Source: Bryobacteraceae bacterium
GTDB lineage: Bacteria > Acidobacteriota > Terriglobia > Bryobacterales > Bryobacteraceae
Reading direction: 5' to 3'
Length of the DNA stretch: 64,000 nt
Assembly (NCBI GenBank): GCA_019752335.1
Contig: JAIEMJ010000011.1
Coordinates: 234,873-298,872 of the forward strand
The notes under the pieces are model-generated. The model ran no database searches. It worked only from the letters and a program-made list of their open reading frames with translations, and was not told the origin of the DNA. The stretch's first letter is position 1. The number at the start of each line of letters is the position of its first letter. Below are positions 8,654 to 17,671 of this stretch, one piece after another. A program made the position numbers and the translations under genes.

Positions 8654-9904
8654 ATGCTCCGTTTCGTCACGATGCTCCTTCTAGGGCTGCCTTTGGCGGC
8701 GATCGAACCCGTCTGGCTACTCACCTTCGACAAGGTCTGGCAGCTCGTCCAGGACAAGCATTGGGATCCGGAAGAGCTCGAGCGCAACGGCTGGACGAGG
8801 CTGAAGCCCGAGTACCGCGCGAAGGTGGAACAAGCCAAGTCCGGCGCGGAGGCACGTGCCTACATCCAGGAGATGATCCAGCGCTTGAAGCTTTCGCACT
8901 TCCACATTTCGGGCGGTGAGCCGGTGGAAGAGTCCGCCAGCTTCGGCGAAGGACGCCCGCCATTTGACGTCGCGATCATCGACGGCCGCGCCTGGATCTG
9001 GCATACCGAGCCCGGTGCCGGAGTCGCCGCCGGTGCCGAGATTTTGGCCGTCGAAGATCAGCCGCTCGCCCCTGGACTGCAACGCCTGGGGAAGGTCCGG
9101 CAGGGCGCCATGCTGCTGGCCCGGCAACGCGCGCAAGTCCTCGCCAAACTCAGCGGCGACCCCGGCGGCCGCGTGGACCTCACGACGCAAGTCCCCGGCA
9201 GCGCTCCGCAAAAACTCACCGTCACGCTGCTCGCGCCGAAGGGGCAACTCACCCGGTTCGGGTTCTTGCCCCCCATGCCCATCTCGATCGAAACGAAACG
9301 CATCGGCGACGTCGGCACCATCGCCTTCAATCTCTTTCTGGACCCCGTTCGCCTCAGCCCGGCCTTCGAAGCAGCGGTGAAAGGCTGCGCAACCACTTGC
9401 CGCGGCTTCATCGTCGATTTGCGCGGCAACCCGGGCGGCATCGGCATTCTGGCCATGGGCCTGGCGGGCTTTTTCGTGAATCAACCAGACCAGTTCCTGG
9501 GCACCATGGTGCGGCGCGACTCCAAGCTGAAGTTCACCGTCAATCCGCGCAGCGTAGTCTTTCGGGGTCCGCTCGCGATTCTCATCGATTCGAGCACCGC
9601 CTCCACCGCCGAGATCATGGCCGGCGGCCTCCAGGACCTCGGCCGCGCCCGCATCTTCGGTTCCCGCAGTATGGGCGCTGCCCTGCCGTCCGTGATCGAG
9701 CGTCTGCCCAGCGGCGACCTCTTCCAATACCCCGTGGCCAACTACATTTCGCGCAATGGTAAGGCCCTCGAAGGTGAGGGCGTCACGCCGGACCAGATCG
9801 TGAATTTAACGCCCGCCTCCCTGGCCGCGGGTGACCCGGTTTTGGATGCTGCGCTACAGTGGATTCATGCGCAGAAGAGCGTTCTTCCATCTAACCGCCG
9901 CTAG
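8654..9904 (+). CDS. exported S41-family peptidase
   Basis: C-terminal-processing-type serine peptidase, 416 residues, with a signal peptide (MLRFVTMLLLGLPLAA). A helical N-terminal part leads to a PDZ-like segment (about 108-195, AGVAAGAEILAVEDQPL), then the catalytic core with FIVDLRGNPGGIG and DSSTASTAEIMAGGLQDLGR, in which Ser317 is the likely nucleophile. The usual FGKG lysine motif is replaced by FGSRSMGAALP, so the catalytic base is not obvious; some S41 subfamilies use a different dyad or tetrad. The last 38 bases overlap the next gene, implying translational coupling. Confidence 0.85.
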   Translation: MLRFVTMLLLGLPLAAIEPVWLLTFDKVWQLVQDKHWDPEELERNGWTRLKPEYRAKVEQAKSGAEARAYIQEMIQRLKLSHFHISGGEPVEESASFGEGRPPFDVAIIDGRAWIWHTEPGAGVAAGAEILAVEDQPLAPGLQRLGKVRQGAMLLARQRAQVLAKLSGDPGGRVDLTTQVPGSAPQKLTVTLLAPKGQLTRFGFLPPMPISIETKRIGDVGTIAFNLFLDPVRLSPAFEAAVKGCATTCRGFIVDLRGNPGGIGILAMGLAGFFVNQPDQFLGTMVRRDSKLKFTVNPRSVVFRGPLAILIDSSTASTAEIMAGGLQDLGRARIFGSRSMGAALPSVIERLPSGDLFQYPVANYISRNGKALEGEGVTPDQIVNLTPASLAAGDPVLDAALQWIHAQKSVLPSNRR

Positions 9905-10616
9905 CCTGAGCGCGGCCTACCAAAAGGCCACCGCGCCCACGGCCGCTTCGATCGTCGACAACTTCGTCACGGTGACGGGCGGCCCAGCCGCTTACGCCAA
10001 GATCGTCAGCGAGGTAGCGGAAGGCACCGTCAACATGGCCGCCCAGAACGTCAGCGGCAAGGTCCGCGTCGTCAAGAAGTCCGGCAACGCTTACACGGTA
10101 ATCGAGATTCCCACCATCGGCAAGATGGAAGAAGGCGTAACCAAGGGCGTCGCCTGGGAGAACAACCAGATCACCGGCGCGCGGGTGCGCTCAGGCGAGG
10201 AGCGCGAAGTGCACGTGCGCAACGCCGCGATTGACCTCGATCACCAATGGCGCAAGTACTTCCCCAAGGCCGACCTGGTGGGTAGCGAGTCCGTCGCCGG
10301 TGAGGACTGCTACAAAGTGGTACTGACGCCCAAGTCCGGCGAGCCCGAAACCCGCTACTTCAGCAAGAAGTCCGGACTGATGCTGAAGATGACCGCCACC
10401 ATGCCGACGCAGATGGGTCCGATGCCAATGGAAAGCACGATGGGCGACTATCGCCTCGTGCAGGGCGTGAAGCGTCCGTTCAAGCTGGGCGTGTCCGCGG
10501 GTGGCCAAGTCGCCGAGATGCTCTTCAGCAAATACACCATCAACGGCCCGGTGCCCGACAGCGCCTTCGTGCTTCCGCCTGAGGTGGCGGGCCTGGTGCC
10601 CAAGACCGCCAAGTAA
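9867..10616 (+). CDS. exported protein resembling outer-membrane lipoprotein-sorting (LolA-like) fold
   Basis: Protein of 249 residues whose start (MRRRAFFHLTAASLSAA) lies within the end of the S41 gene. The RRRAFF opening resembles a Tat signal. The mature part alternates charged strands (GKVRVVKKSGNAYTVIEIP, ETRYFSKKSGLMLKMTATM, MGDYRLVQGVKRPF) in the way of LolA/LolB-like or outer-membrane lipoprotein-sorting-like barrels. The assignment is by pattern only, with no catalytic motif. It is probably co-expressed with the S41 peptidase. It ends immediately before the convergent accD with no intergenic base at all (stops at 10614-10616 and 10619-10617). Confidence 0.6.
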   Translation: MRRRAFFHLTAASLSAAYQKATAPTAASIVDNFVTVTGGPAAYAKIVSEVAEGTVNMAAQNVSGKVRVVKKSGNAYTVIEIPTIGKMEEGVTKGVAWENNQITGARVRSGEEREVHVRNAAIDLDHQWRKYFPKADLVGSESVAGEDCYKVVLTPKSGEPETRYFSKKSGLMLKMTATMPTQMGPMPMESTMGDYRLVQGVKRPFKLGVSAGGQVAEMLFSKYTINGPVPDSAFVLPPEVAGLVPKTAK

Positions 10617-11462
10617 TTAGCGGCACATGAATTCGAAGGCCTGCGTCAGCGTCGCCTTCATCTCGGTGCGCTTCACAACGGCGTCGAGGAAGCCATGTTG
10701 CAGCAGGAATTCGCTGCGTTGGAAGCCTTCAGGGAGCTTCTGGCGTATGGTCTGCTCGATCACCCGCGGACCCGCGAAACCGATCAGCGCGCCGGGTTCG
10801 GCGATATTCAGATCGCCGAGCATGGCGAAACTGGCGGTGACGCCGCCCGTAGTGGGGTCAGTCAGGATGCTGATGTACGGGATACCGGCGTCATCCAAGC
10901 GCATGAGCCCGGAAGAGATTTTGGCCATCTGCATCAATGAAATGGCGCCCTCCTGCATGCGCGCGCCGCCTGAAGCGGAGATGACGATGAGGGGGTCGCG
11001 CGTCACGATCGAACGGTCAATCGCGCGGGCGATCTTTTCGCCCATCACCGCGCCCATGCTACCGCCGATGAATTTGAGCTCGAGGGCGCAGACGTTCACC
11101 ATCCGGCCATTGATCTGGCCACGGGCGGAGATGATGGCATCGCGGAGGTCCGTAGCCTTCTGCATGCCCGTCAAGCGGACGGTGTACGGCTTGGAGTCGA
11201 CGAAGCCAATCGGGTCAGTAGAGGTGAGGGTCTCGTCCAGTTCTTCGTAGTCGCCGTCGAAGAGCAGTTCCAGGCGAGCCCGGGCGTCGATGCGGAAATG
11301 GTAGCCGCACTTAGGGCAGAGGTGCAGGTTCTTTTCGAGCTCCTGGCGGAAGATCACCTGGCGGCAGCCTTCGCACTTTACCCAGAGTCCTTCGGTGAGG
11401 ACGGTGCGGTCGTCGCCCGGCGACGTCGTCACGGAGGGCTTGTCTCGTTTCCACCAACTCAT
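10617..11462 (-). CDS. accD: acetyl-CoA carboxylase carboxyltransferase beta subunit
   Basis: Carboxyltransferase beta subunit, which with AccA moves CO2 from carboxybiotin to acetyl-CoA to make malonyl-CoA for fatty acid synthesis. An N-terminal four-Cys zinc ribbon is visible (Cys30, 33, 49, 52: CEGCRQ and CPKCGYHF). The crotonase-like core follows with SGGARMQEGAISLMQM, DPTTGGVTASFAMLGD and IGFAGPRVIEQT. The length of 281 residues is standard. accA and folC are not adjacent, so it stands alone. The 292-base region before its start is AT-richer than average, and no convincing promoter was identified there. Confidence 0.97.
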   Translation of the reverse strand: MSWWKRDKPSVTTSPGDDRTVLTEGLWVKCEGCRQVIFRQELEKNLHLCPKCGYHFRIDARARLELLFDGDYEELDETLTSTDPIGFVDSKPYTVRLTGMQKATDLRDAIISARGQINGRMVNVCALELKFIGGSMGAVMGEKIARAIDRSIVTRDPLIVISASGGARMQEGAISLMQMAKISSGLMRLDDAGIPYISILTDPTTGGVTASFAMLGDLNIAEPGALIGFAGPRVIEQTIRQKLPEGFQRSEFLLQHGFLDAVVKRTEMKATLTQAFEFMCR

Positions 11463-11754
11463 GCGTCCTTCAGTCTAGCGTGCGCCGGGCGAAAAGTCGC
11501 GCGCCGCAAGCGGAATCGCACTAAGCCTTTGATAGTAAGAGGTTTCTACCACTTCCCGGCTAAGGCAAGTTCCGATCAAATGCCGTATACCCCTCATTGC
11601 AATGGCTTTACGCAACAAAACCCACCGCCCGCCCGCATGCAGAAAAACAACACACTTAGCGCCAAAACAAAGATAATAAATCCTTTATTCTGGCGTCGGA
11701 CAAGAGTTTCAAAAGAACATTTCTGCCCATCGCCGTTTTTTCCACAAGAATTCC

Positions 11755-12366
11755 TCAGCCGCCCAAAACGACCCCGCGAGCCCGCAACTGACCCAACAAC
11801 GACCCCTCATCCGTAAACACTTCCCCGTCCATCCCCGCCAACCGCGCCGCCTCAATGTTAGCCGCCAAGTCATCCGTAAAGAAGCACTCCGACGCCGCGC
11901 AACGCGACGCCTCAATCGCCGCCCGGTAGATACCCGGCTCGGGCTTCATCAACCCCACCTCATACGACAGCACATACGCATCGAACAGCTCCGCCACCGG
12001 GTAATTCCGCCGGATAAAGCGAAAGTGCAAATCGTTCGTATTCGACAGCAGCACCAGCCGGTAGCGCTGCTTCAGCCCGATCAGCGTTTGCGCGTCCACC
12101 AGCGTCGGCACCGCGAAGATGCTGCTCCAAAGATCCATGAAGCGCGACTCGCTCACCTCAATCCCAAAGAGCCCCTGCATGGCCTCCTGAAAAACCGGCG
12201 TCGACATTTCGCCCGCCTCATAGGCCCGGTAGAGGTCCACCGACGATAGCCTTCGCTGGATCTCGGCGGGCGCCAATCCCGTGGCTTCGCTCCAGGCCTG
12301 ATATCCTGCCGGAAAGTCCAGGGGCACGATAACGTTGCCCAGATCGAAGATGATAGTTTTGAGCAT
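11755..12366 (-). CDS. HAD-superfamily phosphatase, YihX-like
   Basis: Haloacid dehalogenase-like hydrolase of 203 residues. Motif I is MLKTIIFDLGNVIVPLDF with nucleophile Asp8, motif II LLSNTNDLH, motif III Lys in MKPEPGIYRAAIE, and motif IV CFFTDDLAANIEAAR. The DLGNVIV form of motif I is characteristic of the YihX group, which includes the E. coli alpha-D-glucose-1-phosphate phosphatase; the substrate here is unproven. The start codon at 12366 overlaps the start codon of the divergent chromate-transporter gene within one CATG, so both promoters must lie inside the opposite gene or be leaderless. Confidence 0.85.
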   Translation of the reverse strand: MLKTIIFDLGNVIVPLDFPAGYQAWSEATGLAPAEIQRRLSSVDLYRAYEAGEMSTPVFQEAMQGLFGIEVSESRFMDLWSSIFAVPTLVDAQTLIGLKQRYRLVLLSNTNDLHFRFIRRNYPVAELFDAYVLSYEVGLMKPEPGIYRAAIEASRCAASECFFTDDLAANIEAARLAGMDGEVFTDEGSLLGQLRARGVVLGG

Positions 12367-12910
12367 GGATTCTCCAGTGTATCTAGGCGACCTCGCCCGC
12401 GTGATGCTCCGCGCCGCCACCCTCACCTTCGGCGGCGGCAATCCCACCACCGCCGCGCTCCAGCGCGAAATGGTCGAACGGCGCCACTGGCTCTCCGGCA
12501 CTGACTTCGCCCTCGCCTACACCCTCAGCCGCATCACTCCCGGCACCAACCTCTTCGCCTGCTGCTCCGCCCTCGGATACCTCGTGCGCGGCTGGCCGGG
12601 CGCCATCGTTTGTCTGCTGATCGCCTCCGTCCCCAGCTCGATTCTTACCGCCTTGCTCGCCGCTGTCATGGAGCGGCTGCTCGATTGGCCGGCCGCCGTA
12701 GCCATGATGCACGGCGCCATCGCGGTCGCCATCGGACTCAGCCTCGGCAGCCTCTTCACCCTCGCCCAACCCTACCTCACCTCCGCGCCCCTCCTCCGCG
12801 GACTCGCCTTCATCGCCGGCGGACTCGCGCTCGGCTATCTCGTCTCGCCCGTCTGGGTACTCGTCGCCGGCGCCGCCGCCGGTTACTTCTGGCAAGGAGC
12901 AGATTCGTGA
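12365..12910 (+). CDS. chrA: chromate transporter, N-terminal-type half
   Basis: Short-chain CHR protein of 181 residues, the first half of a split chromate-efflux permease of the inner membrane. It begins after a short cytoplasmic lead with the CHR signature TFGGGNPTTAALQREMVER and SRITPGTNLFACCSALGY, followed by alternating hydrophobic segments. The ATG at 12365 is chosen because the domain begins directly after it. The gene ends GTGA-overlapping the second half, so the two are translationally coupled and probably form a heterodimer. CHR proteins export chromate, but many genomic members may have other anion substrates. Confidence 0.88.
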   Translation: MDSPVYLGDLARVMLRAATLTFGGGNPTTAALQREMVERRHWLSGTDFALAYTLSRITPGTNLFACCSALGYLVRGWPGAIVCLLIASVPSSILTALLAAVMERLLDWPAAVAMMHGAIAVAIGLSLGSLFTLAQPYLTSAPLLRGLAFIAGGLALGYLVSPVWVLVAGAAAGYFWQGADS

Positions 12911-13425
12911 CCGAATTCGTCCTGCTCTATCTGCTCTTCCTCAAAGCCACCCTCAGTTCCTTCAGCGGCATGACCGCGCTCCCCATCCTGCGACAGGAAC
13001 TCGTCCTCACCCATCGCCTCACGGACCGCCAACTCAACACCGCCATCGTCACCGGACGCCTCACACCCGGGCCCAAGGGCGGCTACATCGTCGCCGTCGG
13101 GCAAACCATCGGCGGTTGGCGCGGCGCGACGGCCGCTTGGCTCGCCATGGTGACGCCCGCGCTTCTGGTGCTGCCCTTGCTGTATTGGCTCGGCCGCCAC
13201 GCCAAGTCGCCTCCCGTGAAGCGCGCGCTGGACGCCGTCATGCTCACCAGCGTCGGCCTCTCGCTCACCGCGATCCTGCCCCTCGCCCGCGACGCGATTG
13301 ACTCGCCCGCTCCCGCGCTGCTCGTCGCCGGCTCCACCTGGTTCTTCATCCGCGCCAAGGTCGAAACCGTTTGGCTGATCCTGGCCGGCGCCGTACTGAT
13401 GTTGGGAGTGAAGATGCTAAACTAA
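12907..13425 (+). CDS. chrA: chromate transporter, C-terminal-type half
   Basis: Second short-chain CHR protein, 172 residues. The GTG start at 12907 overlaps the upstream stop in GTGA and has AAGGAG about 6 bases ahead. The family motif repeats in inverted-topology form, FSGMTALPILRQELV with VTGRLTPGPKGGYIVAVGQ, followed by at least four hydrophobic spans. Together with the preceding gene it makes a complete CHR permease. It is followed after about 10 bases by the SRP RNA. Confidence 0.88.
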   Translation: MTEFVLLYLLFLKATLSSFSGMTALPILRQELVLTHRLTDRQLNTAIVTGRLTPGPKGGYIVAVGQTIGGWRGATAAWLAMVTPALLVLPLLYWLGRHAKSPPVKRALDAVMLTSVGLSLTAILPLARDAIDSPAPALLVAGSTWFFIRAKVETVWLILAGAVLMLGVKMLN

Positions 13426-13434
13426 CGCATGTCA

Positions 13435-13534
13435 GGCCCCGGGCTTCGTGCAATGGTCTGCCTGCGAACCCCGCCAGGTCCGGAAGGAAGCAACGGTAGT
13501 GGGTTCGGCTGTGTGCCGCGGATCACCCGGGGTT
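13435..13534 (+). ncRNA. ffs: signal recognition particle RNA, small bacterial (4.5S) type
   Basis: Contains the near-universal apical sequence CCAGGTCCGGAAGGAAGCA (13474-13492), the M-domain (Ffh) binding region with its GGAA tetraloop. Terminal arms CCCCGGG (13437-13443) and CCCGGGG (13526-13532) pair perfectly to close a roughly 100-base hairpin, as in the 4.5S form without an Alu domain. Partnered with Ffh it targets ribosomes making membrane proteins. It sits 24 bases before dnaX, a conserved arrangement in many bacteria. The ends are approximate. Reading dnaX through this region as protein is wrong. Confidence 0.95.
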
Positions 13535-13557
13535 TGGCTTATTCGCCTTCCAAACTT

Positions 13558-15237
13558 GTGTCAGAACAAAAAGCTTATCAAGTCATCGCCCGCAAGTACC
13601 GGCCGCAAGGCTTCGAGGAACTGATCGGCCAGGAAGCCGTCCGGACGACGATTGAGAACGCCATTGGGCAGAAGCGCATCGCCCACGGCTACATCTTCGC
13701 CGGCCAGCGCGGCACCGGCAAAACCACCGTCGCCCGCATCCTCGCCCGCTGCCTCAATTGCGAAAAAGGCCCCACCCCGACGCCCTGTAACGTCTGTGCC
13801 AGTTGCAAGGAAGTGACCCTCGGCAATTCGATGGACGTGATCGAGATCGACGCCGCCTCGAATCGCGGCATCAACGAAATGCGCGAGTTGCGGGAGAACG
13901 TCCGCTTTCGCCCCGCCCGCGACCGTTACAAGGTATTTATCGTCGATGAAGCCCACCAGATTACCTCGGAAGCCTTCAATGCCCTGTTGAAGACCCTGGA
14001 AGAGCCGCCCGAGTGGGTCGTGTTCCTGATGTGTACCACGGAGTCGCACAAGATTCCCGTCACCATCGCTTCCCGGTGCCAGCAGTTCACTTTCCGCTCG
14101 GTGGATTTTGATGACCTCGTCGCCCGCATGCGCGACATCTGCCAGCAGGAGAACGTCGAGGCCGACGACGAAGCCCTGGCCGTGCTGGCCCAAGCCGGTG
14201 AAGGCAGCGTGCGCGACTCGCTCTCCGCGCTCGACCAGGCCATTGCCGCCTGTGGACGCGTCATCCGCGGCAGCGAAGTCCGCGCCTTGTTGGGGCGCTT
14301 CTCGCTCGATGCGCTCAGCCGCGTCAGCGACGCCCTCGCCAAAGCTGACTCCGCCGCGATGCTTGAAATTGTCGCCGAACTCGAACGCACCGGGCAAAGC
14401 CTGCAACATTTCTGCCGCGAATTGTCGCGCTACTTCCGCAACCTGCTGGTGACCAAAGTCGCCGGTGCAGACACCCGGCTCATCGGCGCCTCCCCCTCCG
14501 AACGCGAACGCTTCGGGGCCGTAGCGGCCACGTTCTCCGAAGAGGACCTCACCCGCTACCTCCAGCTCACGCTCGATCTCTTCAAGGACCTGCAATACTC
14601 GCTGCAGCCCCGCCTCCACATGGAGCTGGGCTTGATCCGCCTGGTGCAGGCCGGCCGCCTGACCTCGATCGAGCAACTCATCGCAACACTCGGCGGCGGA
14701 GGCACTCCCGTAGCTCCCCCCCCACCGCCCCCTGCGGCCAAAACGCCGCCGCCCCCTCCAGCGCGCATGGCCGCGCCACCGCAGCCTCCACCGGAACCGA
14801 AGGCGCCACCGCCCGAGCCAAAAGCCCCGCCACCGGCCCCGGTGGAAGCAACGCCGCTGCCCAACGACGCCAACCTCCAGCAGCGACTCCACGCCGCCCT
14901 CGTCGAAATGGGCTCCCAGTACACGGCCGACGCCGTCGAAAATTCATCCGTCGAAGAAGTGAACGGCGAATTCGTCTTCGTCACCCCCAAGACCTTCACC
15001 CTCAGCATGAAGGGACCCGACCTACCCAAAGCACTGGCCCAGGTCCTCGGACGCCCGGCTAGGCTGAAGCTGACCGTCGGCGAACCCGCCGTCTCCGCCA
15101 CCGTCGTCAAGAAAGCCAAACCGGCGGGTGGCGAACAGGCTGAATCCCGCGCCCTCGCCAATACCGAGGTGCAGCGCTTCCAAGAACTCTTTCCCGGCTC
15201 CCAGGTGCGGCAAGTCCGCGACCTGAGCGACTACTAA
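13558..15237 (+). CDS. dnaX: DNA polymerase III subunit gamma/tau
   Basis: Clamp-loader ATPase, 559 residues from a GTG start at 13558, just after the SRP RNA. An AAA+ domain opens with [20 protein letters not shown] and the P-loop [11 protein letters not shown] (about 48-58). Zinc-module cysteines (Cys65-68, 77, 80, 83) and [10 protein letters not shown] (Walker B) with [15 protein letters not shown] follow, then domain III. A strongly proline-rich linker (about 385-440) leads to the tau-specific C-terminal part. The linker begins with an eight-C run at 14716-14723. It is followed by ybaB and recR in the classical order, so the genes are probably one operon. Confidence 0.97.
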   Translation: MSEQKAYQVIARKYRPQGFEELIGQEAVRTTIENAIGQKRIAHGYIFAGQRGTGKTTVARILARCLNCEKGPTPTPCNVCASCKEVTLGNSMDVIEIDAASNRGINEMRELRENVRFRPARDRYKVFIVDEAHQITSEAFNALLKTLEEPPEWVVFLMCTTESHKIPVTIASRCQQFTFRSVDFDDLVARMRDICQQENVEADDEALAVLAQAGEGSVRDSLSALDQAIAACGRVIRGSEVRALLGRFSLDALSRVSDALAKADSAAMLEIVAELERTGQSLQHFCRELSRYFRNLLVTKVAGADTRLIGASPSERERFGAVAATFSEEDLTRYLQLTLDLFKDLQYSLQPRLHMELGLIRLVQAGRLTSIEQLIATLGGGGTPVAPPPPPPAAKTPPPPPARMAAPPQPPPEPKAPPPEPKAPPPAPVEATPLPNDANLQQRLHAALVEMGSQYTADAVENSSVEEVNGEFVFVTPKTFTLSMKGPDLPKALAQVLGRPARLKLTVGEPAVSATVVKKAKPAGGEQAESRALANTEVQRFQELFPGSQVRQVRDLSDY

Positions 15238-15253
15238 CCCGAAAAGGCAACCC

Positions 15254-15562
15254 ATGAAACTTCCCGGCAACATGCAGAACATGATGAAGCAAGCCCAGCA
15301 AATGCAGGCGAAATTGCAGGAGGAAGTCGCGCAGATCCGCGTCGAAGCCTCCGCCGGGGGCGGCATGGTCACCGTCCAGATGGACGGCCATAAGAAGGTG
15401 CTCGGCGTGAAGATTGACCCCGAAGCCGCCTCCGACGTCGAGATGCTCGCCGACATGGTGATGGCCGCCGTCAACGAAGCTGCGGCCCAGGTGGACGCGC
15501 AAGCCCAAGCCAAAATGGGCGGCGTGTTGGGCGGCATGGGCCTCCCCCCAGGCCTCTTTTAA
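15254..15562 (+). CDS. ybaB: YbaB/EbfC family nucleoid-associated protein
   Basis: Small DNA-binding protein of 102 residues that dimerises and binds the nucleoid. The typical helical start [20 protein letters not shown] is followed by the beta strands [20 protein letters not shown], then [12 protein letters not shown], a near-perfect match to the family. It has a Gly/Met-rich tail. It lies 16 bases after dnaX and 8 before recR, in the conserved dnaX-ybaB-recR order that links it to recombination and repair expression. Confidence 0.96.
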   Translation: MKLPGNMQNMMKQAQQMQAKLQEEVAQIRVEASAGGGMVTVQMDGHKKVLGVKIDPEAASDVEMLADMVMAAVNEAAAQVDAQAQAKMGGVLGGMGLPPGLF

Positions 15563-15570
15563 CTACCGCC

Positions 15571-16164
15571 ATGCCGGACTTCGCCGAACCCCTCGCCCGC
15601 CTCATTACCGAGTTCAAACGCCTGCCCGGCATCGGACAGAAGTCCGCGCAACGCCTCGCCTTCCACGTCCTCCGCGGTTCTCGCGAGGACGCTGCCCGCT
15701 TGGCGCAGGCCGCGCTCGACGTGAAGGATAAGCTTGGCCTCTGCGCGCGCTGCGGCAACATCTCGGACGCCGAACTCTGCACCTTCTGCCGCGATCCGCA
15801 CCGCGACACCACTTCCATCTGCGTCGTCGAGGAGCCGCACAACATCCTTCCCATCGAAACCACGCGCAGCTTCCATGGCGTCTATCATGTGCTGCACGGC
15901 TCCATCTCGCCCCTGCGCGGCATCGGGCCGGACCAGTTGCAGATCAAAGGACTGCTGGAGCGTCTGGAAGACGTAAAAGAAGTGATCGTCGCCACGAACC
16001 CCACCGTGGAAGGCGAGGCGACGGCCGTTTATCTCTCGCGGCTCTTAAAGCCGCTCGGCGTTCCCGTCACCCGCATCGCCATGGGCATCCCCGTCGGCAG
16101 CGACCTCGAATTCGCCGACGAAGTCACCATGTCGAAATCGCTCGAAAATCGCAGGAGCATGTAA
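15571..16164 (+). CDS. recR: recombination mediator RecR
   Basis: RecFOR-pathway protein that helps load RecA at single-strand gaps. Its 197 residues show the N-terminal helix-hairpin-helix region ([20 protein letters not shown]), a four-Cys zinc finger (Cys58, 61, 70, 73), and a TOPRIM domain with [10 protein letters not shown] and [19 protein letters not shown]. The C-terminal Walker-like segment [18 protein letters not shown] is also present. The stop is directly abutted by the ndh start codon (TAA then ATG), suggesting coupled translation with the oxidoreductase. Confidence 0.97.
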   Translation: MPDFAEPLARLITEFKRLPGIGQKSAQRLAFHVLRGSREDAARLAQAALDVKDKLGLCARCGNISDAELCTFCRDPHRDTTSICVVEEPHNILPIETTRSFHGVYHVLHGSISPLRGIGPDQLQIKGLLERLEDVKEVIVATNPTVEGEATAVYLSRLLKPLGVPVTRIAMGIPVGSDLEFADEVTMSKSLENRRSM

Positions 16165-17472
16165 ATGGCCCATCGCGTCGTCATCCTCGGTGGTGGTTTT
16201 GGCGGCCTCTACGCCGCCCAAGCCTTGAAGCACGCCGACATCGAACTCACCATGGTGGACCGCCGCAACTTCCACCTCTTTCAACCGTTGCTCTATCAGG
16301 TGGCCACCGGGTCACTCTCGCCCGGCGAAATTGCCGCGCCTCTGCGCAGCGTGCTCTCCACGCAAGCGAATTCCAAGGTCCTGCTCGACGACGCCATTGG
16401 CCTCGACGCCGCCAACAAAAAGCTGATCCTGGCCGACGTCGGGCCGCTCCCCTACGACACGCTCATCGTCGCCACCGGCTCGCGCACCTCCTACTTCGGC
16501 AATGACCACTGGGAGGAATTCGCCCCCGGCCTCAAGACCGTGGAAGACGCTACGCGCATGCGCCACAAAGTGCTCTTCGCCTTCGAGGAGGCCGAGCGCG
16601 AATCCGACATGGACAAGCGCAACGCCTGGCTCACCTTCATCGTCGTCGGCGGCGGCCCCACCGGCGTCGAGCTCTCCGGCGCTTTGGGCGAAATGGCCAA
16701 CGACACCATGCGCAATGAGTTCGACAACATCCGGCCCGAGGACGCGCGCATTCTGCTGCTCGATGGGGGCGAACGCATTCTGTCGAACTACCCGGAGAGT
16801 CTCTCCGACGCGGCCGTGCGCTCCCTGATCAAGCTGGGTGTGCGCACGCGCAACAAGGTGCGCGTCACCGGCGTCGACGCCGACGGCGTCACTCTGCGCA
16901 CAGCGGCGGGCGAAGAGCGCATCCACGCAAAGACGATTCTCTGGGGCGCGGGCGTGCGGGCCTCGGAGTTCGGCAAGATTCTCGGCGAGTCAGCCGGAGC
17001 GCCGCTCGATAAAGGCGGCCGCGTGCTCGTGAGTCCGGATCTGACGGTCGCCGGACACCCGGAGATCTTCGTCGTCGGCGACCTGGCCGCGATGACGCAG
17101 GACGGCCAGCCCTTGCCCGGCGTCGCGCCCACGGCCATGCAGATGGGCAAGTACGCCGCCAAGGTCATCGAAAGCCGCCTAAAAGGTGCGGCGCCGCCTG
17201 CGCCCTTCCGCTACTTCGACAAAGGCTCGCTAGCCGTGATTGGCCGCACCGCCGCCGTCGCTTATTTCGAGAAGTTCGGCAAGTTCAAGTTCTCTGGCCC
17301 CATTGCCTGGCTGCTCTGGCTCTTCGTCCACCTGATGTACATTGTAGAGTTCGAGGCCCGCGTGCTCGTCTTCATCCGCTGGGGCTTCAACTACCTCACC
17401 TTCCAGCGCGGCGCCCGGCTCATTACCGGCATGGCCGGCAAGACACGCAAGCCTGAGCCGATGGGCAGCTAG
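16165..17472 (+). CDS. ndh: type II NADH dehydrogenase (NDH-2)
   Basis: FAD-dependent, non-proton-pumping NADH:quinone oxidoreductase of 435 residues bound to the inner face of the membrane. The FAD motif is VVILGGGFGGLYAAQAL, followed by the NDH-2 signature NFHLFQPLLYQVATGSLSP. The NADH-binding motif is IVVGGGPTGVELSGAL, and the second FAD contact is EIFVVGDLAAM. The C-terminus carries an amphipathic/hydrophobic membrane-association region (WLLWLFVHLMYIVEFEARVL). It follows recR without a gap, an unusual partner, so co-transcription with the repair genes is likely. A 33-bp inverted repeat lies downstream. Confidence 0.92.
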   Translation: MAHRVVILGGGFGGLYAAQALKHADIELTMVDRRNFHLFQPLLYQVATGSLSPGEIAAPLRSVLSTQANSKVLLDDAIGLDAANKKLILADVGPLPYDTLIVATGSRTSYFGNDHWEEFAPGLKTVEDATRMRHKVLFAFEEAERESDMDKRNAWLTFIVVGGGPTGVELSGALGEMANDTMRNEFDNIRPEDARILLLDGGERILSNYPESLSDAAVRSLIKLGVRTRNKVRVTGVDADGVTLRTAAGEERIHAKTILWGAGVRASEFGKILGESAGAPLDKGGRVLVSPDLTVAGHPEIFVVGDLAAMTQDGQPLPGVAPTAMQMGKYAAKVIESRLKGAAPPAPFRYFDKGSLAVIGRTAAVAYFEKFGKFKFSGPIAWLLWLFVHLMYIVEFEARVLVFIRWGFNYLTFQRGARLITGMAGKTRKPEPMGS

Positions 17473-17533
17473 CCCACCTCGTCAGGGTAAGTGTAAGAAG
17501 CCCACAAAAAATAGGGTCTCGCGCGGTTCCAGT

Positions 17534-17671
17534 CCCTTAACGAACCCCGACCATAAGGGAGGGGATAGCCTCGTACGCTCCGTCGGTTAAAAGCCTAACA
17601 AGATTAGAGGCATGCAAGAACGTTCCCGCAGGCCAAGCATCCCCTCCCTTACGGTCGGGGTTCGTTAAGGG
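17534..17671. repeat. 33-bp inverted repeat in intergenic region
   Basis: The arms at 17534-17566 and 17639-17671 are reverse complements at 32 of 33 positions, with 72 bases between. The arm contains the block AACCCCGACC followed by AAGGGAGGGGAT. A partial third copy of the outer part, GGGGTACGTTAACG, follows at about 17708-17721. It sits between ndh and the convergent aldo/keto reductase. No ORF, target-site duplication or U-tract is evident. The rest of 17473-17801 shows no gene. It could be a miniature transposable element, a BIME-like unit or a long transcript hairpin. Confidence 0.8.

Noticed and set aside
13429..13557. An in-frame N-terminal extension of DnaX by 43 residues
   Set aside because: This DNA is the SRP RNA gene. 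DnaX homology begins at the GTG at 13558.
14716..14723. C8 run in dnaX as a programmed frameshift site for a gamma form
   Set aside because: It sits at a plausible place, but one shifted frame stays open for a long way and the other gives an Arg/Pro-rich tail of roughly 80 residues. No slippery heptamer with a downstream structure was evident.
13561..14892. A 443-codon open frame antisense to dnaX
   Set aside because: dnaX is certain. The antisense product is Gly/Arg-rich with no domain.
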